Assembly (NCBI GenBank): GCA_027625915.1
Contig: JANTQA010000072.1
Location: 310,001-374,000, forward strand
Origin: Anaeramoeba flamelloides
Taxonomy: Eukaryota > Metamonada > Anaeramoebidae
DNA length: 64,000 nucleotides
Direction of reading: 5' to 3'
A program made the translations under genes and the position numbers. The first letter of the stretch is position 1, and every line of letters starts with the position of its first letter. The notes below the pieces were generated by a model. The model did not search any database, had not been told where the DNA came from, and saw nothing but the letters and a program-made list of their open reading frames with translations. This document shows, piece by piece, positions 1-10,011 of this stretch.

Positions 1-479
1 TAACCTTAACAACAAATAATTATTTTTCAGTTATATTTTTTCGTTTTTTATTTAAAGATATTGTAACTCATAATAACATTTCGTTCAACTGGATTAAATT
101 CAATCAATTTGATTTAAAACGGAAAGAGAATATGAAATATTTTCAATTAATCACAAGAAATCCAAAAGAAAAGAATTAGATTTTCAAACATCTAAATAAT
201 TATTGTACGAAAAAAAAATATTTAATAAAAAATATTTAAAATATATTTTTTCTTTTAATTTCAAAATTGAATTTTATTTTTGGTTAGGTAGAAAAACTAA
301 ATGAAACATTAATTTCATTTAAAATAAACTTTGTTTGGTATTGGAAAAATCTATATTAATAACTTTTATAATTGATAACTGGTATAATAATAAAATAAAA
401 AAAAAAATTATTATTATATACTAAATCGTATTATATGTATGATTGTATATCTTTCTCGATTTAAAGATAATTTTTAATT
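1..479. other. AT-rich intergenic DNA, no gene seen
   Basis: No open frame with protein-like composition and no recognisable repeat was found here. The stretch holds poly-A/T runs and lies 3' of the RNF10-like gene, so its right part probably includes that gene's 3' UTR. Confidence 0.6.
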
Positions 480-2246
480 TTAATAATATTTACGATCATT
501 CACATTTGAAAAAAGTAATCTTTTCCCTCTTTTTCTTTTATTTTTTTGTTTATTTTTATTTTTTTCTTTTTTATTTGGCTTTTTATTTTTTTGATTTTGA
601 TTTTGTTTTTGCTTTTTATTTGTATTTTGATTTTTGTTTGTATTTTGATTTTTATTAATAATTTGATTTTTTATTTTAAATTTTTTTTTCTCATTCTTTG
701 GTGAATTTAAAGAATTTTTTTCTGATGTTGAATCCATTCTAGCAGCTTGGGCAAATGATATTCTATTACCCTGTTTATTATTTTTATTTTTGATTTTGTT
801 TGTGCTTGTTTTTGGTTGCGTTGTCATTGATGGGAAATCATTTTGATCAAAAATATTCACTGATTCTGAATTTTGCTTTACTTTAGATTGCTTGATTTCA
901 TTTTCCTTTTTGACTTTTTCCTCAATTAAACGAAGTTCTTTTCTTCTTTTTAATTGTAATGCAAATTTGTTTAATACCCGCCGACTTACAACTTCAGCTA
1001 AATTTATTTCTACAATATAAAAATTTGAGCCTAATGAGAAATGATCAATGATCCGAAACCTTGCTCTATTACTGTTTGTTTGTGTATGCTTCTTAATTTT
1101 AATAATTGTTGCCTCGATTTCTTCAGGTAATAATTCTATTGCTCCATACTCTTCTAAAATGCATCGGAAATTTAACAGATCCAGAATAAATTTTTCTCCT
1201 GTGATACTTTGATAAAACCAAATAAAATTATTTTTTATAAAATCAAAATCTTGTTCACTCTCGCTCCGTTTGACTTGTGAATAAAAATTAATTTTTTCAT
1301 TTTCTTTTGTTTTTTCTGTTTCTTTTTCTTTTTCTTTTTCTGTTTCTTTTTCTTTTTGCTTTTCCTGATCCTTTTCTTTTTTGATTGTTGCTTTTTCTTT
1401 TTTGATTGTTTCTTCTTCTTTTTCGTTTTGAATTTCCTTTTTTTGTTCTTTTTCCTTTTCTATATTATTTAAATTTTCTACTTTTTCAAGTAATTGGTTT
1501 CGACATTTTTTTAATTCAGGTAAAGAATCCAAACACCACTCACTAATTTCGTCAATGACTTTTTCAATTTGAGAAATTTCATTTCTGAGAATCTTTTTTT
1601 TTTCCTTGGTTGTGGAAATCGAAAAAAAGTTAAAAGAACTTTCTGGAGATGTTTTTAATGGCAAATCTACAACTTGTAAAGATCCATATTTATTGTACAT
1701 TGCTTCCCAATAGCCTCGTGAAAATGCTAATGTTGTACCTTTTCTTCTTTTTAATAAACGAAATTTGATTTTTTCTCCTTCAACAATTGGCTTGTTGGAG
1801 ATGATTACTATCGGCTTCAGGTTTTTTTCAAGAAAAAGCTCATTACAACAGGGACATTTGCATGGAATTTTTTGTTTTTCAGAAACCAGCTTGCTTTTGT
1901 AATGCTTTGTTATGCAAAACAAACAAAAAATATGGCCACACGGGCACATCCTGGGGCAAGTGGGCGGATCTAAGCAAATTGGACAGATCCTTTTGTTTTC
2001 ATCCTTTTTATTCTTCTCGTTTGTAGAGACATTGTAATACACATTTTCAATTTCGTCAATGTCAATCGAGCAGTCAGGGAAAATAATGCAGTTTAGAAAA
2101 TCACTTGTTGTTGATAAAGAAAAATGATATAATGTGTTCATGTACTCGCTTCGATCTTTTGCATATTTCTTGATTTTTTTTGTAAGGTAAAACGAGTGTG
2201 CTGGTAAATCTGTCAGATCAACTCCAACAGGAGAAAGTGTTGTCAT
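480..2246 (-). CDS. RNF10: RNF10/MAG2-type RING E3 ubiquitin ligase
   Basis: Intronless 588-aa protein. A C3HC4 RING lies at about residues 88-134 (C88, C91, C103, H105, C108, C111, C131, C134), with the RNF10-like core CPICLDPPT...CGHIFC. After a charged K/E/Q coiled-coil-like tract (about 225-320) comes the second conserved RNF10 block: FYQSITGEKFILDLLNFRC, then a YGAIELLPEEI segment, matching the human order FYQAEDGQ...NVRCLVREYGSLERSPE. The C-terminus keeps an SFAQAARM segment and a KRLLFS tail like the LLFS tail of human RNF10. In other eukaryotes this family ubiquitylates 40S proteins uS3/uS5 in ribosome quality control; that role here is by homology. The human protein is 811 aa, and the difference lies in low-complexity linkers. 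The start ATG is 2246-2244. The C-terminal 60 residues are Asn/Lys/Gln tracts. Confidence 0.9.
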   Translation of the reverse strand: MTTLSPVGVDLTDLPAHSFYLTKKIKKYAKDRSEYMNTLYHFSLSTTSDFLNCIIFPDCSIDIDEIENVYYNVSTNEKNKKDENKRICPICLDPPTCPRMCPCGHIFCLFCITKHYKSKLVSEKQKIPCKCPCCNELFLEKNLKPIVIISNKPIVEGEKIKFRLLKRRKGTTLAFSRGYWEAMYNKYGSLQVVDLPLKTSPESSFNFFSISTTKEKKKILRNEISQIEKVIDEISEWCLDSLPELKKCRNQLLEKVENLNNIEKEKEQKKEIQNEKEEETIKKEKATIKKEKDQEKQKEKETEKEKEKETEKTKENEKINFYSQVKRSESEQDFDFIKNNFIWFYQSITGEKFILDLLNFRCILEEYGAIELLPEEIEATIIKIKKHTQTNSNRARFRIIDHFSLGSNFYIVEINLAEVVSRRVLNKFALQLKRRKELRLIEEKVKKENEIKQSKVKQNSESVNIFDQNDFPSMTTQPKTSTNKIKNKNNKQGNRISFAQAARMDSTSEKNSLNSPKNEKKKFKIKNQIINKNQNTNKNQNTNKKQKQNQNQKNKKPNKKEKNKNKQKNKRKRGKRLLFSNVNDRKYY

Positions 2247-3393
2247 AATAGATCCAGTTGTACAAACAATTTTTTTTTTGTTTTTTTTTTTTAAAAAATA
2301 TTAATTACAAAGCTTGTGTTATAAAAGAGCAACAAGTAAAACTGAAGAGCCCAAAAATGTTCAACTAAGTGATAAAGATGAAAGAATTCTTTTTTTGTTG
2401 AGAAGGAATTAAACTTTTTTGATTAAAAATAAAAGATTTGCAAGATCACAAAGAAGTTGTGTTAAGGTTTGGTTTGTTTGAAAATGTTTATGACGTAAGT
2501 TACTAAAAGAAAAAAAAAAAAAATGATATTTCAAAATGGAGTCTTCGGTTAAGGCACTTTTTGACTTATAATTTAATTTGTTGTATTTAATACCTTTTCT
2601 TGTTTGAACTCTGTAAAAATACTTGTTATTGTTTATTATTAGAATAAATTAAAAAGATAAACCATTTTTTAATTAAATTTTCATTTATTAATGGGAAAAC
2701 GGCATTTATCTAAACAGCACATGTTCGATGTATTTTATCAAAAGGTCTTCAAATATAAATACATGTATCTTATTTTTTTGTGAGACTATAAGGAATATAA
2801 AAGTCAAATATCTCCTCGAGATATATATTCTATTCGATTCAAAATCAAGATATACAGAAGGGACTAGTATTTTTTGTGTTTCTTTTTCTGAAAACATTTA
2901 AATGGATTCATTCCAAATAGTAAAAAATGAAAAAATTGAACAAACATTTGCTTATTTTTTTCCTTTTCCTAATTTCACAAAAACAGATTCAAAAATAGAT
3001 TGTTAACATGTTTTTGACAAGTTAAAAACTGCCTCGTTTGATAAAAAAACTGGTATGAGTATAAATTAAAATTAAAAAACATTTACCAAAATATAGATAA
3101 AAACAAAATACTTTTTAATCTATTCTCAATTTAGAATAGAAATTGTCTAATAAAAACAAAAATTCGCAAAAAACAAAAATATTTAAAAGTTAATTTAATT
3201 ATAATAATAATAAAAATTGATCTGAAATAGTATTTTAAAACATCAGAATTAATTTTCATAAGCTCGAAAAAATAAAAAAAATTTCTTTTTTTTCAGAAAA
3301 CTGAAGTGAAGAGTCATAAAAACGAAATAAAAAAAAAAGAAAAATGAAGCTGAAAAAGAAATAAATAAATTTGACAGGATTCCGAAACCAGGG
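2247..3393. other. Intergenic DNA between two minus-strand genes
   Basis: This spacer lies upstream of the RNF10-like gene and downstream of the PH-like gene. I see only AT-rich sequence and one doubtful 34-codon plus-strand frame at 2902-3006 with mixed composition and no recognisable homology. No TIR repeat was found. Confidence 0.5.
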
Positions 3394-6300
3394 TTATAAA
3401 TTGTATTTTTGAGCCAATTCTTGAATAAACCTATCCCTTTCTGTGATATATTCAAATTTTAGAATCCAGTATCCAAATTTATCGATAGATAATCTACGTT
3501 GAAATACTTCATTTTCTATGTTCGACAAAGTATAAGGATGTTTATAATCGACTTTAAATTGTTTGCCATTTGAAATAAAAATGATCAAGTGTTTCGGTTC
3601 TAAAATAATTTCTGCTTTTAGTTCAATTGACTGTTTGAAAAGATTTGAATGTACAATGTATAAATCAAATTCACCCTTTTTTATAATTTTGGGTTTTTTT
3701 TTCAAGGTTCTGTGATCAAGGTTAAGGTGTAGAAGGGGATCATCATTTTGCAATTGCTTTTTAATTAAAAGGAATTTTTTGATAAAGGAATCCAATCTGT
3801 GAATGTGAACAAATTGAAGTGTAAAGACATATTTTTTTGTCGACAACATTATCATTTTTTTCTTTTTTGGGTTTTTTCTAATTTTGATTTTTTCAATATC
3901 AAGTAAAATACCATTTCTTTCCTCGAGATCCACTTCACCTCTTTTTCTTATTCGCAGATCTTTACCGTCGATATTGATGACACCTAAATAATCATCTATA
4001 TTATGAGACACGTCAACTAAATATGAAAACATCTTGCCATCACAAGACCTTTTTAATAATAGTATTGCAGTTTTGCATTCAAGGGAAGATTCAAATAATA
4101 AAAAGAAATCTTTCCTATTATCATTAAATGTTAAGTTGATTAATAATCTATTTTTTTTATTTCTAAATATTTGTAAATTAGGATCAATTGAATACCATAA
4201 TACTTCCTCTTCTTCTTTCTTAGAATTTTCAATTTTTAAAGTGCCGAATGGTTCATCAAAAATTAATATACCTGGGAAAATTATCTCACCATTATGCTTT
4301 GTCAATTTGATTTTAAAACGATAAACATTTTCAATTTCAATTATTTTCTTCTTCTCCTCCCCCTTCTTCTTCTTCTTCTTCTTCTTCTCCTTCTCCTTCT
4401 TCTTCTTCTCCTTCTCCTTCTCCTTCTCCTTCTCCTTCTCATTCTTCTTCTCCTTTCCCCCCTCCTCCTCATCCTTCTTCTTCTCCATCTCCTTATTTGT
4501 ATAATCTTCTTCTGTTTCCGAATTTAAATTACCATCAGAATTTGAATTTGATTTTGAATTTGATTGATTAAGATTCTTTTCTGAACCTGAATCAGAATCA
4601 TTTAAAGTGATTTTTTTATTTTTTTTAATATTTAAACCATATCCTTCTTCTTCCCCATCATCATCATCGTCCTCCTCTCCCTCTTCTGAGCTTGAAGATA
4701 AATTAGAATTAGAAGAATCATACGCTTTAATAGTTTGTTCATTTCTTGATTTTTGAAATTCCAATATATCATTAAAATTTAACTCATCATCATTATATCC
4801 ATTAACAGTAACAGTAACATTAACATTAACATTATTATTAAGATTATTTATTTTATTTATTTTATTTTGGTAATAGTTATTCAACTTTTGATATTGCATA
4901 TGAAAATTGTCTTTATCAGTTCCATTCGCAAATTTAATAAAGATAACTCTTTTGTTTATACGTATTTTTGTTAAATCTTTTTTTTCATCAATTTTTTTTT
5001 TTTTTTTTCTTTTTCTTTCTTTAATTGAAATTTGGTTATCAATTATATATTTAATTTTTTTATTATTTTTCACAATTATTAATTGATCTGGAGAAACTAA
5101 AGAGATAATGCCATTTGTTTTTATATCCTTTTCCAGGTTCACAAATTTAATCGGAACTTTTATTTTATAAAGAGCAATTTTTTTCAAAATTGATGTAGGT
5201 TTATTCTTCTTTAAAAAGAAATTATACAAAAATAAAAAATTTTTTTTCTCTTTCAAATTTTCGAATTTAATTTTATATTTCTTATTATTCAGGTGAATAA
5301 ATAATATATTTTCGAAAATTTTATGTTGTTGAATTATTATTTTGTTAGAAATTTTTTTGATAATTTCATGTTTTTCAATTTTTAATATTAAAGTATTATT
5401 ATGATTATTTATCACTAGGTTTCCTGGAGTTTCAACATTGCTATTATTTCTTTTTTGCAAAATGTCAAATTTTATGGCCTCTTTATAAAGATTCATTGTT
5501 TGGTTATAATTTATTGTTTTCTGTAATTTGTGAATTAAATTGAAAAAAAACTTCTTTTCTTTGCGGGTATAAAAATTAAGAAAATATATAAATTCGGTAT
5601 TTTGGATAACTAATTTTAAGAATTGATCTTTATCGGATTGTAATAATTTAAATTCATTAAATAATAATTCCATGTGACGAGGACGGCGATGGTTATGATA
5701 ATTATTGCTACTACCATCATCATTAGTTTTTATAATTAAGCCATTTTGTGTAATTAATATTTCTCCGACCGTGTTTATTAGTGAGAGATTTTGTAAAGAT
5801 TGCATCTTTAAATATTCCTTAATATTTTGTTCCCATTTTAATAAAAAATTTTCTTTATCTTTTGGTGATTTAAATTTAATTGCAATTTCATTCATTGAAT
5901 TATTTAAATAATCGTTTATTAAAAATAATATATATTGCTCGTTTTTGTCATGTATTTTTAGATTAATTAATGATAATTCAGCATTAATGATTCCTTTTTT
6001 TTCATTGGTTGTTTTGGTTTGATGCTCATTTTTTTGTAATATTAAATATTGATTATTTAATACCAAGATTCTATTATACAATTTAAAATTTGTTTCATCC
6101 TCATCATCACCATCGTCTTCTTCTTCTTCATTATAATTATCATTATTATTTGATTGGTTTAAGAGTACTTGAACCATAAATTTTTCAGGATTTAATCCAT
6201 TGTTTTGAAAATTATTCTCAAATTCTAATTTATCATTTAATGATGGTAAAAAAACCATACCTTGGGTATCAAACCGCCAACTATATTGAGAATCATCGAA

Positions 6301-8826
6301 TTTTGAAACAAAAAGTGAATTAATATTTTCATTACTTGGTAATACTTTATTCATTTTACCCTGTTTGTGATAAAATTTATTAACAAATCTAAATCGTTCA
6401 TTTATTGTATAAAATTTGAAATAATATTTACCAATGCTCTTCATTTCTAAAATAATAATTGAATTCTCGTTTTTATAGCCATGGTTTAGTCTTAAAAACG
6501 GATCGATTTCAATCGTAAATGAACCAATAATTAAATAATTTTTTTTAATAATTATTTTATTAATTTTTTCATCAATTATAAACGTTTTTTTTTTCTTGAT
6601 TAATAAATTACATTTGAATACATTTTTTTCATTTATTGCCCCGCCTTGGTGCTTATCCGTATCATTTAAAAAAATATTATCATTGTTATTGCCGATGTTG
6701 TAACTTAATTTATTATTTAATTTTTCATCAAAATCAAGTTCAAATCCATATCGTTGTTCATAACTGTTAAATTTGATAAAAACTGTTTTCGAATGATTTA
6801 AATTGAATCTGGCAAATAATGTTTTTTTTGAAGAAAAAAATAATTTTGAATAATTCGAATAATCATATAAAAGTTGTTTTGAATTTATTTGAATTAAAAA
6901 ATGCTTTTTTCCCAAAATGATTTCACCAACAGCTGAAACTATACCTTTGGAATTTAATAGACTTAAATAATATTTGGTATTAATCGGATCATTTAGCCAT
7001 TTATATTTTTTTTTGTTTTTTTGTTTTTTTGTTTGCAACTTTTCATTTTCAGTTCCAAGATCGGTCAAATATTTCTCATTTAAAAAAATGGAAAATTCAT
7101 TTAGCAGTAAAGATTTTGGAGTGCTTAAAAAATCATTTTCATTTTTGGTAGCCATTTTAAAATTTTTTATTAAATTGTTTTTATTGAAATTTTTTAAAAT
7201 TGAACTTGTAATTAAATCCCTCTCATAAATTGATCTTGTTCCCAAAATAAAATATTGTTTTGTTAGTAAATTTTTTATACACATTATATGTGAATAATTT
7301 GGATGTAAAATTATTAATATCTTTTCTTGATTTTTCTTGTAATTAAAATGAATTTTACAAATTTCTTTTTTATCTTGATGTAATATGATTTGAAAATTGT
7401 TCTTATTAATTTTAATTACTGAATTGCCCTTAATGCTGTCATTTGAAGAATTTAAAACCATTACTTCAAATTCATAAGCTTGCTTCTCATTCAATTCTTG
7501 TTTCAATTTATTCAATATTGGGATATTTGTTGAATTATACAATCCTTTATAACTGGGTTTTAAAGTATTGACAGACCGTGGCTGGAAAATCATATATTGT
7601 GAATTTAAATAAAATGGATAGTATTCGATCAAGATTTCATTATTATTATGATAAGATATTTCATTGGCATTATTTATTTTATTTTTTAAATCATCATCTT
7701 TTACCTTTTCTCTTTCTCTTTCTTTTTCTTTTTCTTTTTCTGTTTTTGTTTCTGTTTCTGTTTCTTCTTCATTGTTGTGTTTAGCGTTATCTTGGATTTT
7801 ATTTTCAGTATTATTATCATTGTCAATAGAATTTAATTGATTAGAAATAAATGGTAAATTCTCAAGGGCTAAGAAAATTAGTTCTTTTATTTGACTTTCT
7901 TGAATAATAAATTTTAATTCCCAATTCTTCATCTTTTCTTTTCTATTTGAAATTAAATTAATTTTAAGTTTTTTTAATTTAAAAGTATAATTCAATCTAT
8001 ACCTAGAAAGCAAAAACTCAAAAGGAAATATTGGTAATTGATTATTGTTCTTTATATTTTTCAATTCTTCATCGAAATGAATTTCAATTTTATATTCATT
8101 AACTTTGAAAATGATATTAATTAAATTATTTTTTAGAAGAATCTTATTGTTTTTAATTATTGACTCACAACCCATTTGAAAGGAAAGTGTGCTATTTTGC
8201 TTTAATCTTAAAAAAATTGATTTCAATTCCATTTTTTCTCCTAAAATGTGGCCATTGATCGGATAGTTCTGGATGTTGTTGCCTTGATACCAAGAATACA
8301 TTTGAAAGGTTTTCCAAAAGATAAAAGAAGATGTTTCATCTTTAAACTTTAAAATTAATTCTTGTTCATTCGTTTTCTTTTTTTTCTTTTTTTTCTTACT
8401 TTCATCATCTTCACCTTCATCTTGTTCCTGTTCTGTTTCTTGTTCTTGCTGAGAAAGGATAATTCCAACCCACAATCTGTTTTGGCTTAATGAAAAGATT
8501 TGCTTCATTCCTCGATTATAATTTGAAACAAGAATTTTCCCATTTGTTGTTAGACAATTAAATTGAAAGCGATCGAACTGTAAAGTCCCAACGTCTAAAC
8601 CGTCAATTGAATTTAAAAGATTGACTTCAAATGGTACCTTCCCAACAGAAAAGAATAAGCTTACTTTTTCAGATAGAAAATCTGGATCTTCATTGTTCTT
8701 TTCGGTGATGCTATCAAATGGAAACTCATGACTCCAACTTAACAGATCGTTTTTTTTTGATTTACTTTTTTGTTTGATTAAAGAAGGTAAATTTTTTGAA
8801 GATATTTTGAGAATGGACTTTTTCAT
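3394..8826 (-). CDS. Giant protein of repeated PH-sized modules (unnamed)
   Basis: Intronless protein of about 1810 aa. I do not recognise an ortholog. A pattern returns again and again: a hydrophobic strand, then F plus 5-8 residues with K/E-R/D, then an aromatic helix. Examples are FKDETSSFIFW (near residue 160), YERDL (530), FNSYEQRYGF (690), FYTINERFRF (808), FKSPKDKENF (988), FYTRKEKKFF (1088), FENLKEKKNF (1190), FANGTDKDNF (1303), FESSLECKTA (1586), FVHIHRLDSF (1675) and FEYITERDRF (1795). Many spacings are about 90-120 residues, the size of a PH or GRAM fold, and each motif would be that fold's last strand and C-terminal helix. Low-complexity linkers (acidic and K/E tracts near 1350-1480) separate the groups. 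A membrane-phosphoinositide or scaffold role is inference only. The start is the ATG at 8826; an in-frame TTG at 8844 lies beyond a pyrimidine-tract plus cag that resembles a 3' splice site, so a 5' leader intron is possible. Confidence 0.8.
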   Translation of the reverse strand: MKKSILKISSKNLPSLIKQKSKSKKNDLLSWSHEFPFDSITEKNNEDPDFLSEKVSLFFSVGKVPFEVNLLNSIDGLDVGTLQFDRFQFNCLTTNGKILVSNYNRGMKQIFSLSQNRLWVGIILSQQEQETEQEQDEGEDDESKKKKKKKKTNEQELILKFKDETSSFIFWKTFQMYSWYQGNNIQNYPINGHILGEKMELKSIFLRLKQNSTLSFQMGCESIIKNNKILLKNNLINIIFKVNEYKIEIHFDEELKNIKNNNQLPIFPFEFLLSRYRLNYTFKLKKLKINLISNRKEKMKNWELKFIIQESQIKELIFLALENLPFISNQLNSIDNDNNTENKIQDNAKHNNEEETETETKTEKEKEKEREREKVKDDDLKNKINNANEISYHNNNEILIEYYPFYLNSQYMIFQPRSVNTLKPSYKGLYNSTNIPILNKLKQELNEKQAYEFEVMVLNSSNDSIKGNSVIKINKNNFQIILHQDKKEICKIHFNYKKNQEKILIILHPNYSHIMCIKNLLTKQYFILGTRSIYERDLITSSILKNFNKNNLIKNFKMATKNENDFLSTPKSLLLNEFSIFLNEKYLTDLGTENEKLQTKKQKNKKKYKWLNDPINTKYYLSLLNSKGIVSAVGEIILGKKHFLIQINSKQLLYDYSNYSKLFFSSKKTLFARFNLNHSKTVFIKFNSYEQRYGFELDFDEKLNNKLSYNIGNNNDNIFLNDTDKHQGGAINEKNVFKCNLLIKKKKTFIIDEKINKIIIKKNYLIIGSFTIEIDPFLRLNHGYKNENSIIILEMKSIGKYYFKFYTINERFRFVNKFYHKQGKMNKVLPSNENINSLFVSKFDDSQYSWRFDTQGMVFLPSLNDKLEFENNFQNNGLNPEKFMVQVLLNQSNNNDNYNEEEEDDGDDEDETNFKLYNRILVLNNQYLILQKNEHQTKTTNEKKGIINAELSLINLKIHDKNEQYILFLINDYLNNSMNEIAIKFKSPKDKENFLLKWEQNIKEYLKMQSLQNLSLINTVGEILITQNGLIIKTNDDGSSNNYHNHRRPRHMELLFNEFKLLQSDKDQFLKLVIQNTEFIYFLNFYTRKEKKFFFNLIHKLQKTINYNQTMNLYKEAIKFDILQKRNNSNVETPGNLVINNHNNTLILKIEKHEIIKKISNKIIIQQHKIFENILFIHLNNKKYKIKFENLKEKKNFLFLYNFFLKKNKPTSILKKIALYKIKVPIKFVNLEKDIKTNGIISLVSPDQLIIVKNNKKIKYIIDNQISIKERKRKKKKKIDEKKDLTKIRINKRVIFIKFANGTDKDNFHMQYQKLNNYYQNKINKINNLNNNVNVNVTVTVNGYNDDELNFNDILEFQKSRNEQTIKAYDSSNSNLSSSSEEGEEDDDDDGEEEGYGLNIKKNKKITLNDSDSGSEKNLNQSNSKSNSNSDGNLNSETEEDYTNKEMEKKKDEEEGGKEKKNEKEKEKEKEKEKKKKEKEKKKKKKKKGEEKKKIIEIENVYRFKIKLTKHNGEIIFPGILIFDEPFGTLKIENSKKEEEEVLWYSIDPNLQIFRNKKNRLLINLTFNDNRKDFFLLFESSLECKTAILLLKRSCDGKMFSYLVDVSHNIDDYLGVINIDGKDLRIRKRGEVDLEERNGILLDIEKIKIRKNPKKKKMIMLSTKKYVFTLQFVHIHRLDSFIKKFLLIKKQLQNDDPLLHLNLDHRTLKKKPKIIKKGEFDLYIVHSNLFKQSIELKAEIILEPKHLIIFISNGKQFKVDYKHPYTLSNIENEVFQRRLSIDKFGYWILKFEYITERDRFIQELAQKYNL

Positions 8827-9274
8827 TCTTCTGAAAAAAAACAAAAAGAAAAAAATGAAATATTTTATTTATTATCTTTGAATGACATATTCTAACAATC
8901 ATATACAAAACTATGAATAATTTTGTTTTTGCCTTTTAGAATATTTTTTCATAAATAAAAAATCTTTTTTATTGTTTTTATGTTTTCATTGGTTTTTAAA
9001 TTATTAGGGTTTTGTTTATTTTTAGTCTTAGACTTTAGTTTTTGAAAATAATTAAGATACAATTTTGTGGTGTAATGGAAATTTTCACATCATTAAAAGA
9101 GATTAACTTGATTTTGTTTGTATTTTGAATAAAAAGTTTTCAATAACAATGAAATTTGTTGGACTTATGTTTGTGGTTGAGGTACAAAAAACATTTTTAT
9201 CTTAAAGTTTTAACTTATGGACGATATTTACTTTGAGAATAGTAATTAGTCCATGACTTTTAAAAATGACAAGG
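8827..9274. other. Upstream region of the PH-like gene
   Basis: AT-rich DNA without a coding frame. On the minus strand a run of pyrimidines ending in cag sits 4 nt before the PH-gene ATG (about 8831-8850), which could be the 3' end of a leader intron. Confidence 0.35.
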
Positions 9275-9475
9275 TACAGTCAGTTTCACTTTTAAGACAC
9301 AAACTTTCAACGAAATTTAAGGCACAATAAAAATCTCAAATTAAGGCACAAAATTCAAATTCTAGTAAAAATAAATTGTAAAAAAAAAAATTCCAAATTT
9401 TGTGCCTTAATTTGAGATTTTTTTGTGTCTTAAATTTCGTTGAAAGTTTGTGCCTTAAAAGTGAAACTGACTGTA
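9275..9475. mobile_element. 197-bp TA-flanked foldback MITE, intact copy
   Basis: A near-perfect hairpin. The left end reads CAGTCAGTTTCACTTTTAAG and the right end is its reverse complement. TA dinucleotides sit outside both ends (9275-9276 and 9474-9475), leaving a 197-bp element. Each arm contains three spaced GTGCCTTAA/GTGTCTTAA-type motifs. No coding capacity. TA duplication suggests mobilisation by a Tc1/mariner-type transposase, which is not in this window. Related copies lie at about 14.56, 22.96, 23.07, 31.14, 35.16 and 38.94 kb. Confidence 0.92.
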
Positions 9476-10011
9476 AATCAACTATTTCTTAGATTAATAA
9501 ATGACTTCTTTTTTTATATTTTTATTAAATTTGTATTTTCATATTTTTGAAAGAGAAGAAATGAAAGTGGTTAGTTCCAAATAATTTTGCCAATAAATGA
9601 AAAGAAAAAAAAATGATAAGGGGAAAAAACAAAATCATTGTAAAAAAATCAAAAGAAATAGATCAAAATAAAGTTTTTTTTTAGTATAAATGAGCATTTT
9701 TCATACTTTTTTTATTTTTTTATGAGTTAGTTTTATTTTATTGTGTTGGTTTCATATTTTTTAATGAATAAACAACAATTATTTTTTGAAAAAAAAAATA
9801 AAATTTGGAATTAATTTTTGTAAAACTGCTTAATTTGTGGAGTGCATTCAGGTATTTCTTTTTTTAGCAATAATTTCACAAAAATAAAAACGACTATAAA
9901 TTAAACAAAAAAGAAAATGAAAGACAACACTAGTAACAAAAAATATAATTGAAAAAAAAAAAACAAGTTAGACAAAACTACTGCTTTTATTTTAATTATC
10001 GTCAATTATAA
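9476..10011. other. AT-rich spacer, nothing recognised
   Basis: Poly-A/T rich sequence between the foldback element and the 1.1-kb repeat. No gene-like frame and no inverted repeat noticed. Confidence 0.5.

Noticed and set aside
4294-4527. Plus-strand Leu-rich frame opposite the PH-like gene
   Set aside because: It is the antisense of the K/E-encoding tract (ctt repeats read as Leu); shadow frame.
9275-9475. Hairpin as a microRNA precursor
   Set aside because: Terminal TA duplications, multiple copies and an empty site in the LINE show a transposable element; a small-RNA role is not excluded but not supported.
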